Shown piece after piece: positions 23,434 to 31,942 of a DNA stretch of 64,000 nt (positions within the stretch are counted from its first letter, which is position 1; each line of letters opens with the position of its first letter). Below the pieces are notes generated by a model. It was not told the origin of the DNA. It was given only the letters and a program-made list of their open reading frames with translations, and searched no databases. Position numbers and translations under genes: made by a program. Source of the DNA: Stieleria varia (GTDB lineage: Bacteria; Planctomycetota; Planctomycetia; Pirellulales; Pirellulaceae); assembly GCF_038443385.1 (NCBI RefSeq), contig NZ_CP151726.1, forward strand, positions 8,990,001 to 9,054,000, in the 5' to 3' direction.

Positions 23434-24966
23434 TCAATCAACGATGTCGGTCGCATTGGAGGGGCGGATGCTTTCGAAATACTGACGAACCGTTTCGCGG
23501 TGACCAAGTGGCAAGGGTTCACTGTCCAAGACCGCTTCGGCTTGGTTGCGGAATTCTTGGTAACGGCTGGCGTATTGTCGAGCGGCGTCTTGTTCGCCTT
23601 CGGGGGCCGCGATCACTTCGGATTCACTCGGGCCGTCGCCTTGTTGCCCGGTTAATTGTTCTTGATTGCGGGTCGCGTCGAGGCGAGTTGCCTCGCCGTC
23701 GTTCGCCTTACCGGTCGCACCACGTCCCCACGAGTTCTTTGGGCTGTTGCTCTTGCTCGCATTGTTGCCGCCGTTCTTTCCGCCCCGGCATTGGCTTTTG
23801 CATTGGGACAGCTTGTTCAATTGGCATGCCATGCATTCGCCGATCTTCTTACATTGGCTTTGGCTCTTGCACAGCCCGGCCAACTTGCACATTCCGTCTT
23901 TGCATTCGGACAAGTTCTTGGATTCCAAGCCTGCTTGCATTTGCTCGGCGGCACCGGACAGTTTGCCTTGTTTGCCGGCTGGCAATTTCGACAAGAATTG
24001 TTTCAAGTTATCCGCCACGGCGCGGCGTTCTTTATCGTTCAAATCCGCTGGGTCGATCTTTTCGAGTTTCTCGGCCGCTTTGTCGTAGTCTCCTTCTTTC
24101 ATCGCCGCCGCGGCCGCCTTCATCGCTTCGGACGGTTCGATCGCCGCCGCGAGGGCTTGCATTTGGGCATCGGTCATTTCCAACTGCATCGCTTCACGAG
24201 CCGATTGAATCGCCTGCTCCATTTCCGAAAGCGTTGCCATCATGTCCCGCTCGTCCATCGATTCATTTTCGAGTTCCTCGATCAACTCGTCCAGCTTCTC
24301 GGTCAGATCGTCGAGTTCCGGCTGGTCGACGTCCTCTTTGAGTCGTTCCAAGTCATCGAGCATCGTCTCACGAAGGTCGCCGGCTTGATCGCCCGCGAGA
24401 GCAACGGGCGTCGCGTCGATTCCCGAGTCGAGCGGCGGACGGGCCAACCCCAACAACGCCGTCGCGATCACGAGCATCGATGCGGCCGAATACAGGGCGG
24501 GCCGGTTGGCGGTGATGGGAACGCAGTCTCGCGGATCAACTTGACGCAGATGCCGCCGTGCGTCGTCGGCCTGCAACAGCCGAACCGGATCGGCGTCGCG
24601 TTGGAACTGCAGTCCCGTGATCGTGCGATCTTTCAATCGATAGTGTTGATCCACCAATCGCGCCGTGGCCAACGTACGCACTGGTATCATCGCGCCGACC
24701 AAGACCCCCGCGAATGTAAAAACAAGGATACTTGCGGGCAACGTGATCCATGACACGGGGACGGTCGCCACACCGAGGCAAGCGATCACCAAAGCGACGA
24801 AACAACCGGCCGCCAACCCCACGCTGGCCCAATGCCCGACGTTGCGAAGCCGGATGCGCTGCGAAACACTCGCGAGCAAACTTTCGATCGACAGAAGTTC
24901 CGATGTCGGCGTCGTCATGGCTTGGGTTCCTGTGGAAACCGGTGAAAGTTGCGATTCGACTGACAT
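23434..24966 (-). CDS. Membrane protein with acidic coiled region and eight-cysteine cluster, in the MoxR operon
   Basis: 510 residues from the ATG at 24966 (24918 also possible); earlier in-frame codons would overlap the upstream gene. Two N-terminal membrane segments (GHWASVGLAAGCFVALVIAC and LPASILVFTFAGVLVGAMI) and a third near residue 150 (ALYSAASMLVIATALLGLA). Then a long acidic helical part (DLERLKEDVDQPELDDLTEK; AAAAMKEGDYDKAAEKLEKI) and a cluster of eight cysteines (NLSECKDGMCKLAGLCKSQ to LSQCKSQCRGG), ending in a Ser/Asn/Lys-rich low-complexity tail. No named family recognised. It is the last gene of the MoxR/DUF58/VWA series, so probably part of the same envelope system. Confidence 0.78.
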   Translation of the reverse strand: MSVESQLSPVSTGTQAMTTPTSELLSIESLLASVSQRIRLRNVGHWASVGLAAGCFVALVIACLGVATVPVSWITLPASILVFTFAGVLVGAMIPVRTLATARLVDQHYRLKDRTITGLQFQRDADPVRLLQADDARRHLRQVDPRDCVPITANRPALYSAASMLVIATALLGLARPPLDSGIDATPVALAGDQAGDLRETMLDDLERLKEDVDQPELDDLTEKLDELIEELENESMDERDMMATLSEMEQAIQSAREAMQLEMTDAQMQALAAAIEPSEAMKAAAAAMKEGDYDKAAEKLEKIDPADLNDKERRAVADNLKQFLSKLPAGKQGKLSGAAEQMQAGLESKNLSECKDGMCKLAGLCKSQSQCKKIGECMACQLNKLSQCKSQCRGGKNGGNNASKSNSPKNSWGRGATGKANDGEATRLDATRNQEQLTGQQGDGPSESEVIAAPEGEQDAARQYASRYQEFRNQAEAVLDSEPLPLGHRETVRQYFESIRPSNATDIVD

Positions 24967-25034
24967 TCTAGGGGTCCTACCGACCCACCGCGATGGAAAA
25001 GCACGAAAATTTTGGTGCAATGCCCCCCAGAAAC

Positions 25035-25064
25035 CTCGTTCCCAGGCTCCCGCCTGGGAACGAG
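25035..25064. repeat. Perfect hairpin of the CGTTCCCAGGC family
   Basis: CTCGTTCCCAGGC and its complement pair as a perfect 13-base stem around TCCC. It sits between two genes of the minus-strand operon, about ten bases after the first stop. Related forms occur at about 30640-30662, 30788-30811 and (half) 41640-41655. Confidence 0.85.
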
Positions 25065-25073
25065 TTTTGTCGA

Positions 25074-27752
25074 CTATGCCCGTCCCCATTCGATGCGGCG
25101 AAGGCCCACGTCGGCGATAAACAGACTCAAAGCCGCCATCAACAGCCACGGCCACATCGGGATCGGGTCGCGAGCGGTCCGCTTGTCCGTGGCCAAAATC
25201 GCCTGGACATCCTCGCCGAACCCGCCACCGCTGACCTCCGCGATTTGAGTCAGCTTCGCCTCATCGGTCGGACGCAAACGCAACTCCTCGGGATACCCGA
25301 TCGCCAAACCGCGAGACTGGCGGATTGTCGTTCCGTCGGCGGCGACTTGAGCCAAGTCTAATTGGTACGTTCCCTGCTGAAGCGCCCGCAATTCGGCTTC
25401 GTATCGCCCCGCTGCCGTTTGTCGCATTTCGATCTTTTCCAACTTCAACTGCGGATCGATCACCGTCACCGTTGTCGGCCGCTCGTCGATGAAGTTGCCG
25501 TCGTCGTCGACCACGTCCATTTGCACCGTCGTCCGTTCGTCGTCGGTTTGAATGTCGACAAATATTCCGCGAGCGTCATTCTTGCGCATCGCGTGACGGA
25601 TCACCTGAGCCCAAAACGGTCCGAAGTCCGGCCACGCCAGCCACTCCGCCGCCCAGCGAGCTTTGGCGTCGCTGGTGAATGCGACCGTCATGCCCAACCC
25701 GTACCGCCACCAGGCGAGCAACGGGTCTCCACTTTCGCTGGCCAACACGAACTCGCACGTCGGCTTGGGACGAGTGACGACGTAACCCAGCAGCAACGGC
25801 GCGAACTCCAAATCGATGCCTTCTAGCACCTGCGTCGGCCGGACGACTTGGGGCAAGAACGGCAGTTCATTGATGGCCGACTTGCTCGCCTCGACGGTTT
25901 CCTTTGCGAACACCTGCGGAATCGATTGCGGGTCGTCGCAAAAATAGTAACGTCCGCCGCCTATCCGCGCGATGTCTTCGAGTAACTCTTCCGACGATCC
26001 TTGTCCGAGTGCCACCGTCGACACCGTCATCCGGCTGGCCGCCATCTCGCCGGCCATCCCTTCAAAGTCACCCGGGGCCGAAATGCCATCGGTCAACATG
26101 ATGCAGTGTTTCAATTTTGCCGATGCGCCGGCGAGCGCCTCGTATGCGTCCGACATCGCAGGATACATGTTCGTCCCACCGCCGGCATCAATCGTAGCGA
26201 TTTGATCGATCACGTATCCCTTGTCCGAAGCCGATCGCAGTTCATTGACCCAGTAGCTTTCGCCATCGAACGCGATCACGCCGATCGAATCGCGAGGCCC
26301 CAGTAACTCGACGGCTGCCCGCGCGGCGTCTTTGGCCAATTCAATTTTTTCACCGCCCATCGAACCGCTCTTGTCGATCACCAGCACCATCGCCAGCGAC
26401 GGTTTCTCGCGTTCCTTTTCAAAGTTGCTACGGACGGGCAAGATTTCTTCGAGTTGGGTGCGGTAGTATCCACCGAGCCCGAACGATTGATCGCCGCCCA
26501 TCATCACCAACCCGCCGCCCAAGTCTTGCACATAAGTCCGAATGACATCCATTTGCCGCATCGTCATCGCGGTCGCCGGAACGTTGGACAAGATCAAACA
26601 TTCATAACCTTGCAACTCCGAAAGCGACCTCGGCACGCCAGCGGGCGGACGGACTTCGACGTCGATCTTTTGTTCATCGAGTGCCCATCGCAGCGAATCG
26701 GTTTGGTCCGTATCGGGATCGATCAACAACACGCGAGGCCGACCCGATGCGGCGACGATGGCGGACTGTTCGTTGTTATCGAGCAACGTGTCGGAGTCGC
26801 CGAAGCCGCGCAGCCGCGCAGCGAAGGTGACTTGCCGTTGCCCCGTGACCGTTTGACGAATGCGAAACTTTGTCTCGCCGGCTTTGACTTCGATCGGTTT
26901 GGCTTCGTCGTCGCCGATGCGGATGTCGCCACGATAAATGTCCAACATTCCGGTCGTGTCGGTGTTGCTATTGACAACGACTTCCAAATAGAACGGCTCC
27001 CCTTGGCGGACCTGAGCCGGTGCCCGCAAGCTGGCGACTTGGACTTCCGGTTCGCTGCGACCGGGCAGCGGCACAGTAAAGATAGGCATCCCCGCCGACG
27101 TCGCCGCCGCCACGCCGTCGTCGAACGTCTCGTTCCCGTCGCTGACCAAGACGATTTTGGAAACGTAGCGAGGCGGGATCGCGGCTGCTGCGGTGCGTAG
27201 CGCCGACGCCATGTCGGTCCCGTAGTCCGGTTCTGGCTCGGGTGAGGCGGTGGGTTTGGCGGGTCGTTCGGCGTCCGAGTCCGCGGCTTCGGATTTCGTT
27301 TCGGTTTGCTCCGGTGCAGCGGTGGTTTTTTCCTCGATCGGGCGATGGGTTTGGGTCAGTTCGCCGGGGACTCGGTCGAATTCCAAAAAACGCAACTCGA
27401 CGTCGTTACGCTGGTCCGCCGCCTGGGCCAGTGTTTCGGCAAACCGGTCGGCCATCTCGCCCGCCGCCGCGTCGATGCTGGCACTGCGGTCGATCGCCAC
27501 CACGATCATTTGACGCTGCGTCGATCGCAACCAAACCAATCCGGTCAAGGCAAGCGTCAACAGCGAAACGACGACGATCCGAACGGCCAAACTAACTCGC
27601 CGCTGCCAAACCGGAAAATCGCTGAGGCTGCGGACATGAAACCACAGCAAAACGGGTATCGCGATCAACAGCCACGCCAGCAACTCCGGCCGCGTCCATT
27701 CCCAAACGCTCGCGGCCAGTAACGGTGGTAGGCTGGTGATTGGTTCGCTCAT
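25074..27752 (-). CDS. Membrane protein with two VWA-like domains and a glutamine-amidotransferase-like domain
   Basis: 892 residues from the ATG at 27752, which overlaps the upstream stop. N-terminal membrane segments (LLAWLLIAIPVLLWFHV, LAVRIVVVSLLTLALTGLVW), a first VWA-like region (MIVVAIDRSASIDAA, KIVLVSDGNE), a segment typical of class I glutamine-amidotransferase-like domains (YVQDLGGGLVMMGGDQSFGL), a second VWA with an intact MIDAS (VIDKSGSMGG, IMLTDGIS), a beta-rich part and a final membrane segment (MWPWLLMAALSLFIADV). Proteins of this type follow BatA-like genes in many planctomycetes. VWA domains use bound metal for protein contacts, so it probably assembles an envelope complex with MoxR. 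Catalytic activity of the amidotransferase fold is unlikely. Confidence 0.88.
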   Translation of the reverse strand: MSEPITSLPPLLAASVWEWTRPELLAWLLIAIPVLLWFHVRSLSDFPVWQRRVSLAVRIVVVSLLTLALTGLVWLRSTQRQMIVVAIDRSASIDAAAGEMADRFAETLAQAADQRNDVELRFLEFDRVPGELTQTHRPIEEKTTAAPEQTETKSEAADSDAERPAKPTASPEPEPDYGTDMASALRTAAAAIPPRYVSKIVLVSDGNETFDDGVAAATSAGMPIFTVPLPGRSEPEVQVASLRAPAQVRQGEPFYLEVVVNSNTDTTGMLDIYRGDIRIGDDEAKPIEVKAGETKFRIRQTVTGQRQVTFAARLRGFGDSDTLLDNNEQSAIVAASGRPRVLLIDPDTDQTDSLRWALDEQKIDVEVRPPAGVPRSLSELQGYECLILSNVPATAMTMRQMDVIRTYVQDLGGGLVMMGGDQSFGLGGYYRTQLEEILPVRSNFEKEREKPSLAMVLVIDKSGSMGGEKIELAKDAARAAVELLGPRDSIGVIAFDGESYWVNELRSASDKGYVIDQIATIDAGGGTNMYPAMSDAYEALAGASAKLKHCIMLTDGISAPGDFEGMAGEMAASRMTVSTVALGQGSSEELLEDIARIGGGRYYFCDDPQSIPQVFAKETVEASKSAINELPFLPQVVRPTQVLEGIDLEFAPLLLGYVVTRPKPTCEFVLASESGDPLLAWWRYGLGMTVAFTSDAKARWAAEWLAWPDFGPFWAQVIRHAMRKNDARGIFVDIQTDDERTTVQMDVVDDDGNFIDERPTTVTVIDPQLKLEKIEMRQTAAGRYEAELRALQQGTYQLDLAQVAADGTTIRQSRGLAIGYPEELRLRPTDEAKLTQIAEVSGGGFGEDVQAILATDKRTARDPIPMWPWLLMAALSLFIADVGLRRIEWGRA

Positions 27753-29641
27753 CCGACGATCCTCCGTTGGTACAGGAACCATTCGCCGACGATCAAACCG
27801 AGTGCCAGGCAAGTCAAGTAGAACCAGAGCGAGCGGTATCCGGCTTGCCCGCGCTGCGGTACCGCTGATTCAAATTCGCCGCGCCGCCGCAAGTCACTTT
27901 CCGACGCGTCACACAGATTCACCGCCGCCGTCTTGACTGTTTCGCCCGAGCGTTGCAGCGTCACCAACCCGGCCCGCGTGACTGGGCCGACCAACGCTGT
28001 TTCGCCTTCGGTCGTTGTCACGTAAACCACGCCGTCGGGATCCGTCCATGTCCAACCGTCTTCGAGAACGGCGTTCTCCGGTGCGCTGGTTTGTTTCGTC
28101 GTGGTTCGTGTGGGCAATTCGATTTTGGCCAGACGACCGGTTCGCAGCGACGGTTCGATCTCACCCGAACGCGACAGGAACCAGTTGACCGCGTTGGTCA
28201 TCAGCACCGGGAATGCGATCCGCAATGGCAAATCGCCGTCGTCCAGGTTCGCCGTCAGAACGACCAATCGATCTTCGCCCGCGACGCGTGACGCCATCAA
28301 CGTTTCTCCACCCGCATCGATCAACAACGGCGTTGCTGCGTCGGTCATCGTCAACCCGCGAGCCCCCGCCAGGATCACGTTTTGCAAGCGGACGTGCGGC
28401 ATCAGCGGAGAGGTGGTGTCCTGTGTCACCACGATCGGTTGATCGATCGATTCGCCCAACGTGAACGCGTCGGTGTCCGCGCGTGGGTCGATGGCCAACA
28501 CAGCGCCGTTCGGGATCGTCGTCGATTCGCTCCGGTGCAATACCGTGAATCCGCCCGTCGGGGAAGCCGCCGGGGCTTCGTCGGTGATCTTCAATTCGAC
28601 CAGCGGGATCGCGCCCAACACGCTTTCCAAATACAAGCTCGGCTGATTTGTCACCAGCGTCACCGGGATCTTCGTCCGCTCCGGCAAGATCGCGCGGGCG
28701 ACATTGTCGACGGCCAAGGCGTCGTTGGTTTCGTCTTCGGCAGTCTGGTTCAGTTCGATCGTCGCAGACAGGATTCCTCCAGCGGCCGACGCACCCACGA
28801 TCGTGCGTTTCCAAACTTCGCCGGGTGCCAATTCGATCGGGATCACATCGACCAATTCATCTGCCAGTTCGAGACTCATCCGACATCGAGTGGGCGTCTC
28901 AGCGAACGAGGCGACTTCGACCAGCGCGGCGTAGCCGATCGGATCGACCAGCGACCGACGGACCGCCATTCGCGTGATGGCCACGTTGTCTCGCGGCGAG
29001 CCGACCGAAATGAAACGCACGTCGTCGTCGGTGGCGATGGCTTGGAACTCGGTAAACGCCCCGTCGCTGATCACAACGATCTCGCGTCGCTCAGGGGAAC
29101 GCGTCATTCGCCTGGCCGCTTCAACCGCCTCAGCGACACGCGTTGGTCCGTCGGTCGGCGTGATCGATGGCAACGCGTCGCGAACGGCGGGCCCGAAGTC
29201 GGTCATTCCGACGATGACGCGAACGGTCCCGCCGGCGGTCACCAATGCGATCTCATCGCCGTCTCGCAGTTCCCGTACAACACCCTCGGCTAACCGGATC
29301 GCGTTGGAAAATCGATCGTTCTCGTCGGGTTCGATCGCCGACATACTGGCCGAGTTATCGACCACCAACACAATTTGCCGAGCCGCCTGTTTTTGTCCCG
29401 TCCACAAAGGGTCCAGCAGTGCCACCACGATCAAGGCAAGGAACGCCAGTTGCAGCAACAGGCTCAGTAGATGCCGGAGCCGTTGCCACCATGAACGCTG
29501 TCGTTTTTGGTCAAACAGTTCGTCCCAAAACAGCAACGTCGAAACGGATCGTTTCTTCAGCCGCGACCGCAGCACATAAAACACGATGATCGGGATGGCG
29601 GCGGCGATCCACATCCATCGCTCGGGCGAAACGAAGTTCAT
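27749..29641 (-). CDS. BatA-like membrane protein with VWA domain
   Basis: 630 residues. The N terminus matches the BatA/aerotolerance N-terminal domain: two membrane helices around a basic loop (WMWIAAAIPIIVFYVLRSRL; RSWWQRLRHLLSLLLQLAFL). A VWA domain follows with a MIDAS motif (IVLVVDNSASMSA) and REIVVISDGAF. The middle is a beta-rich extracytoplasmic region, and a C-terminal helix (SLWFYLTCLALGLIVGEWFL) anchors the end. Overlaps its neighbours by four bases on both sides (ATGA), so translation is coupled to the DUF58 gene before it and the VWA/GATase gene after it. Likely a partner of the MoxR ATPase in an envelope stress or maturation system. Confidence 0.9.
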   Translation of the reverse strand: MNFVSPERWMWIAAAIPIIVFYVLRSRLKKRSVSTLLFWDELFDQKRQRSWWQRLRHLLSLLLQLAFLALIVVALLDPLWTGQKQAARQIVLVVDNSASMSAIEPDENDRFSNAIRLAEGVVRELRDGDEIALVTAGGTVRVIVGMTDFGPAVRDALPSITPTDGPTRVAEAVEAARRMTRSPERREIVVISDGAFTEFQAIATDDDVRFISVGSPRDNVAITRMAVRRSLVDPIGYAALVEVASFAETPTRCRMSLELADELVDVIPIELAPGEVWKRTIVGASAAGGILSATIELNQTAEDETNDALAVDNVARAILPERTKIPVTLVTNQPSLYLESVLGAIPLVELKITDEAPAASPTGGFTVLHRSESTTIPNGAVLAIDPRADTDAFTLGESIDQPIVVTQDTTSPLMPHVRLQNVILAGARGLTMTDAATPLLIDAGGETLMASRVAGEDRLVVLTANLDDGDLPLRIAFPVLMTNAVNWFLSRSGEIEPSLRTGRLAKIELPTRTTTKQTSAPENAVLEDGWTWTDPDGVVYVTTTEGETALVGPVTRAGLVTLQRSGETVKTAAVNLCDASESDLRRRGEFESAVPQRGQAGYRSLWFYLTCLALGLIVGEWFLYQRRIVG

Positions 29642-30603
29642 GAAACGGCTCCGGCCATTCGCATCATCTTTAACAGCACGACGTCAAAGGGTACATCTGA
29701 CGTCGCCCGTGTGTAGCTGAGTCCATACGTGCGGCAATACGCTTCGACGTCGCGGACAAAATTTTGGAACAACGTTTCGTATTGTTTCAATTTGCGTTCG
29801 GTGATCGTCACCTTGGTTGATCGGTTGGACTCGACGTCAAACAGTTCGACATCTCCGAGCAGGTTTGGATGAGCTTCGGCAGGCGTGTGAACTTGGATCA
29901 CATGCGGCTCGAACCGTTGATGCCGCAGCGAGTCGACGCCGGCGCGAAAGCCGGCTTGGTCGAACAGATCGCTGACGATCAAAACCAAACCGCGTCGCGG
30001 AGCGCGGCGTGCGAAATCTTTCGCAACATCGGCCAGGTTGGTGGCGTTGCCTGAGGTTTGAAGTTTTTCCAGATACCGCAGCATCGACAGCGAGTTGTTC
30101 TTACCTCGGATCAAGGGCAAGGTGGAGCGGATTTGGTCGTCATAACCGATGATCGAAACACGGTCCAAGTCGGCCAACGCGATGTAGGCGATCGCAGCGG
30201 CGATTTGTCGAGCAAAGTCGAATTTGTTGACCGCTTGAGCAGGGTCGGTCGACGACGAGTCCATGCTGCGGCTGGTGTCGAGCAAGATGTAAACGTGCAG
30301 GTCTTCTTCTTCCTCGAACCGTTTGAGCAACCGATCCCCGTGTCGGGCGTAAACGTTCCAATCGAGATAGCGAAGGTCATCGCCTTGGATGTATTCGCGG
30401 TGATCGGAAAACTCGATCCCGCCACCGGTCTGCTTGGTCCGACGCTGTGCCAACAGTTGCCCCTGAAACGCCCGCTTGGAAAGCAGCGACAAGTATTCGA
30501 GCCGTTTGAGAAATTCGGAATCAAACAAAGGACGATTTGCCGGGACGGGGGATGGAAGACAAGAAGACAAAGGATACAGGGAACGTAAGGAACCTTCGTG
30601 CAT
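29638..30603 (-). CDS. DUF58 domain protein
   Basis: 321 residues. The DUF58 signature is complete: GGGIEFSDHREYIQGDDLRY, LDWNVYARHGDRLLKRFEEE, and LHVYILLDTSRSMDSSS, a VWA-like MIDAS. DUF58 proteins are regularly encoded next to MoxR ATPases and are thought to act as adaptors between the ATPase and membrane VWA partners. There is no signal peptide or membrane helix, so cytoplasmic. The start could be a little downstream, as the first 20-25 residues (to PVPANRPLFDSE) are poorly conserved-looking. The stop overlaps the BatA-like start. Confidence 0.92.
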   Translation of the reverse strand: MHEGSLRSLYPLSSCLPSPVPANRPLFDSEFLKRLEYLSLLSKRAFQGQLLAQRRTKQTGGGIEFSDHREYIQGDDLRYLDWNVYARHGDRLLKRFEEEEDLHVYILLDTSRSMDSSSTDPAQAVNKFDFARQIAAAIAYIALADLDRVSIIGYDDQIRSTLPLIRGKNNSLSMLRYLEKLQTSGNATNLADVAKDFARRAPRRGLVLIVSDLFDQAGFRAGVDSLRHQRFEPHVIQVHTPAEAHPNLLGDVELFDVESNRSTKVTITERKLKQYETLFQNFVRDVEAYCRTYGLSYTRATSDVPFDVVLLKMMRMAGAVS

Positions 30604-30699
30604 CCGCGATGGAAATCACGGACCACTTGTGATCACTTGTTCCCAGACTCTATTGCCTGGGAACATGATGTCTTGTAGGCGTCCGCCTGCTGAACAGTG

Positions 30700-30811
30700 C
30701 CCGGCAGGCGGGAGCCTGCTACACAAGCCCGGCAGGCGGGAGCCTGCTACACAAGCCCGGCAGGCGGGGAGCCTGCTATACAGTGCGTTCCCAGGCGGGA
30801 GCCTGGGAACG
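30700..30811. repeat. Three tandem 28-bp repeats and a terminal hairpin
   Basis: Units at 30700-30727, 30728-30755 and 30756-30783 begin CCCGGCAGGCGGGAGCCTGC; the first two are identical and the third has a few changes. The unit contains a short palindrome. A related hairpin, CGTTCCCAGGC-GGGA-GCCTGGGAACG, follows at about 30786-30811. They fill most of the 220-base gap between the MoxR and DUF58 genes; a weaker related hairpin lies at about 30640-30662. Confidence 0.85.
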
Positions 30812-30823
30812 AGGATTGGTTCT

Positions 30824-31825
30824 TTACACCGACACCACGCCCGACTCCAACAAATCCGCGATGATTTGATCCGGTTGGATTGATTCGGCTTGGCCTTCGA
30901 AATTCAACATGATTCGGTGCCGGAGCACGTTCGTGGCGACGGCTTGGATGTCCTCGGTCGCGACGTGATAACGGTCGTCCAAGACGGCGTGAATCTTGGC
31001 CGCCAAGATCAATCCTTGGGCGCCGCGAGGGCTGCTGCCGTATCGCACATATTGCCGAACCATCTCCGGGGCAATGTCTTGATCCGGGTGCGTTCGCATC
31101 ACCAACTCGATCGCATAACGCCGCACGACATCGGCGATTTGGATCTTGCGGCTGATCGCTCGCATCTCCATCACTCGCTCTGGCGACACCAACTTGGATA
31201 CCGTCGGCATGTCGCCGGCCGTCGTGCGGTCCATGATCGTTTCCATTTCCACAACGGTCGGAAACGGCACCAAGATCTTGAACAAAAAACGATCCAATTG
31301 TGCTTCGGGCAACGGGTACGTGCCTTCCATTTCGAGCGGGTTTTGTGTCGCCAACACAAAGAACACGCCTTCGAGTTGATGCGAGATCCCGCCGACCGTG
31401 ACGCTGTGTTCTTGCATTGCTTCCAACAACGCCGATTGGGTCTTCGGCGTTGCTCGGTTGATCTCGTCGGCCAAGATGATGTTGGCAAACAAGGGGCCGC
31501 GTTGAAAATCAAACGCTTTGCCGCCACCGTCGGACTCAATGAGAACGTTTGTGCCGATCAAGTCGGCGGGCATCAGATCGGGCGTGAACTGGATTCGCGA
31601 GAACGATGAATCGATCACATCGGCGAGCGTTCGAACCAAGAGTGTTTTCCCAAGACCGGGGACACCCTCAAGCAAGACGTGACCGCCGGCGATCATTGCG
31701 ATCAAGACACCGTCAACGATCGGCCGTTGCCCGACAATGACTTTCCCCAATTCGTCACGAAGGTTTTGGAAATCGGCTCGGAAATCACGAAGCTGGTCGC
31801 GTAAATCGGAATCCACGTCACTCAT
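30824..31825 (-). CDS. MoxR-family AAA+ ATPase
   Basis: 333 residues from the ATG at 31825 (an earlier in-frame codon at 31879 would extend into the promoter region). Walker A GVPGLGKT, Walker B IILADEINR, sensor 1 FVLATQNPLE, and the MoxR-specific TYPLPEAQLDRFLFK. The C-terminal helical lid contains RYGSSPRGAQGLILAAKIHA. MoxR ATPases act as chaperones for metal-cofactor insertion or complex assembly together with VWA proteins. This is the first gene of a five-gene minus-strand series and is divergent from the giant TPR gene, with only about 100-120 bases between. Confidence 0.95.
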   Translation of the reverse strand: MSDVDSDLRDQLRDFRADFQNLRDELGKVIVGQRPIVDGVLIAMIAGGHVLLEGVPGLGKTLLVRTLADVIDSSFSRIQFTPDLMPADLIGTNVLIESDGGGKAFDFQRGPLFANIILADEINRATPKTQSALLEAMQEHSVTVGGISHQLEGVFFVLATQNPLEMEGTYPLPEAQLDRFLFKILVPFPTVVEMETIMDRTTAGDMPTVSKLVSPERVMEMRAISRKIQIADVVRRYAIELVMRTHPDQDIAPEMVRQYVRYGSSPRGAQGLILAAKIHAVLDDRYHVATEDIQAVATNVLRHRIMLNFEGQAESIQPDQIIADLLESGVVSV

Positions 31826-31942
31826 CGAGTTACATTCCTTACAAAAAATTCTTGGCCTTGCAGCCCGCAAACGTTGCATTCGGACAGGCCAGCGGTTCCG
31901 ATAGCGTATCCGAATTGTCCGTCCTGTATGGAAAATCTACTG
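31826..31942. promoter_or_regulatory. Shared divergent promoter region
   Basis: The only space between the MoxR start (minus) and the TPR protein start (plus), so promoters for both must lie here or within the coding ends. No clear -35/-10 boxes were recognised; ACGTTGCATTCGGACAG and CGATAGCGTATCCGAATTGT are candidate core areas. Confidence 0.4.

Noticed and set aside
23656..24753. 365-codon open frame on the plus strand
   Set aside because: Antisense to the cysteine-rich membrane protein; no start signals or domain features.
25035..25064. Rho-independent terminator
   Set aside because: The stem is perfect, but the T run follows it on the plus strand while the surrounding genes are on the minus strand; a dispersed hairpin is the better call.
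30700..30783. Possible CRISPR array
   Set aside because: The 28-bp units are contiguous with no variable spacers, and no cas genes are present.
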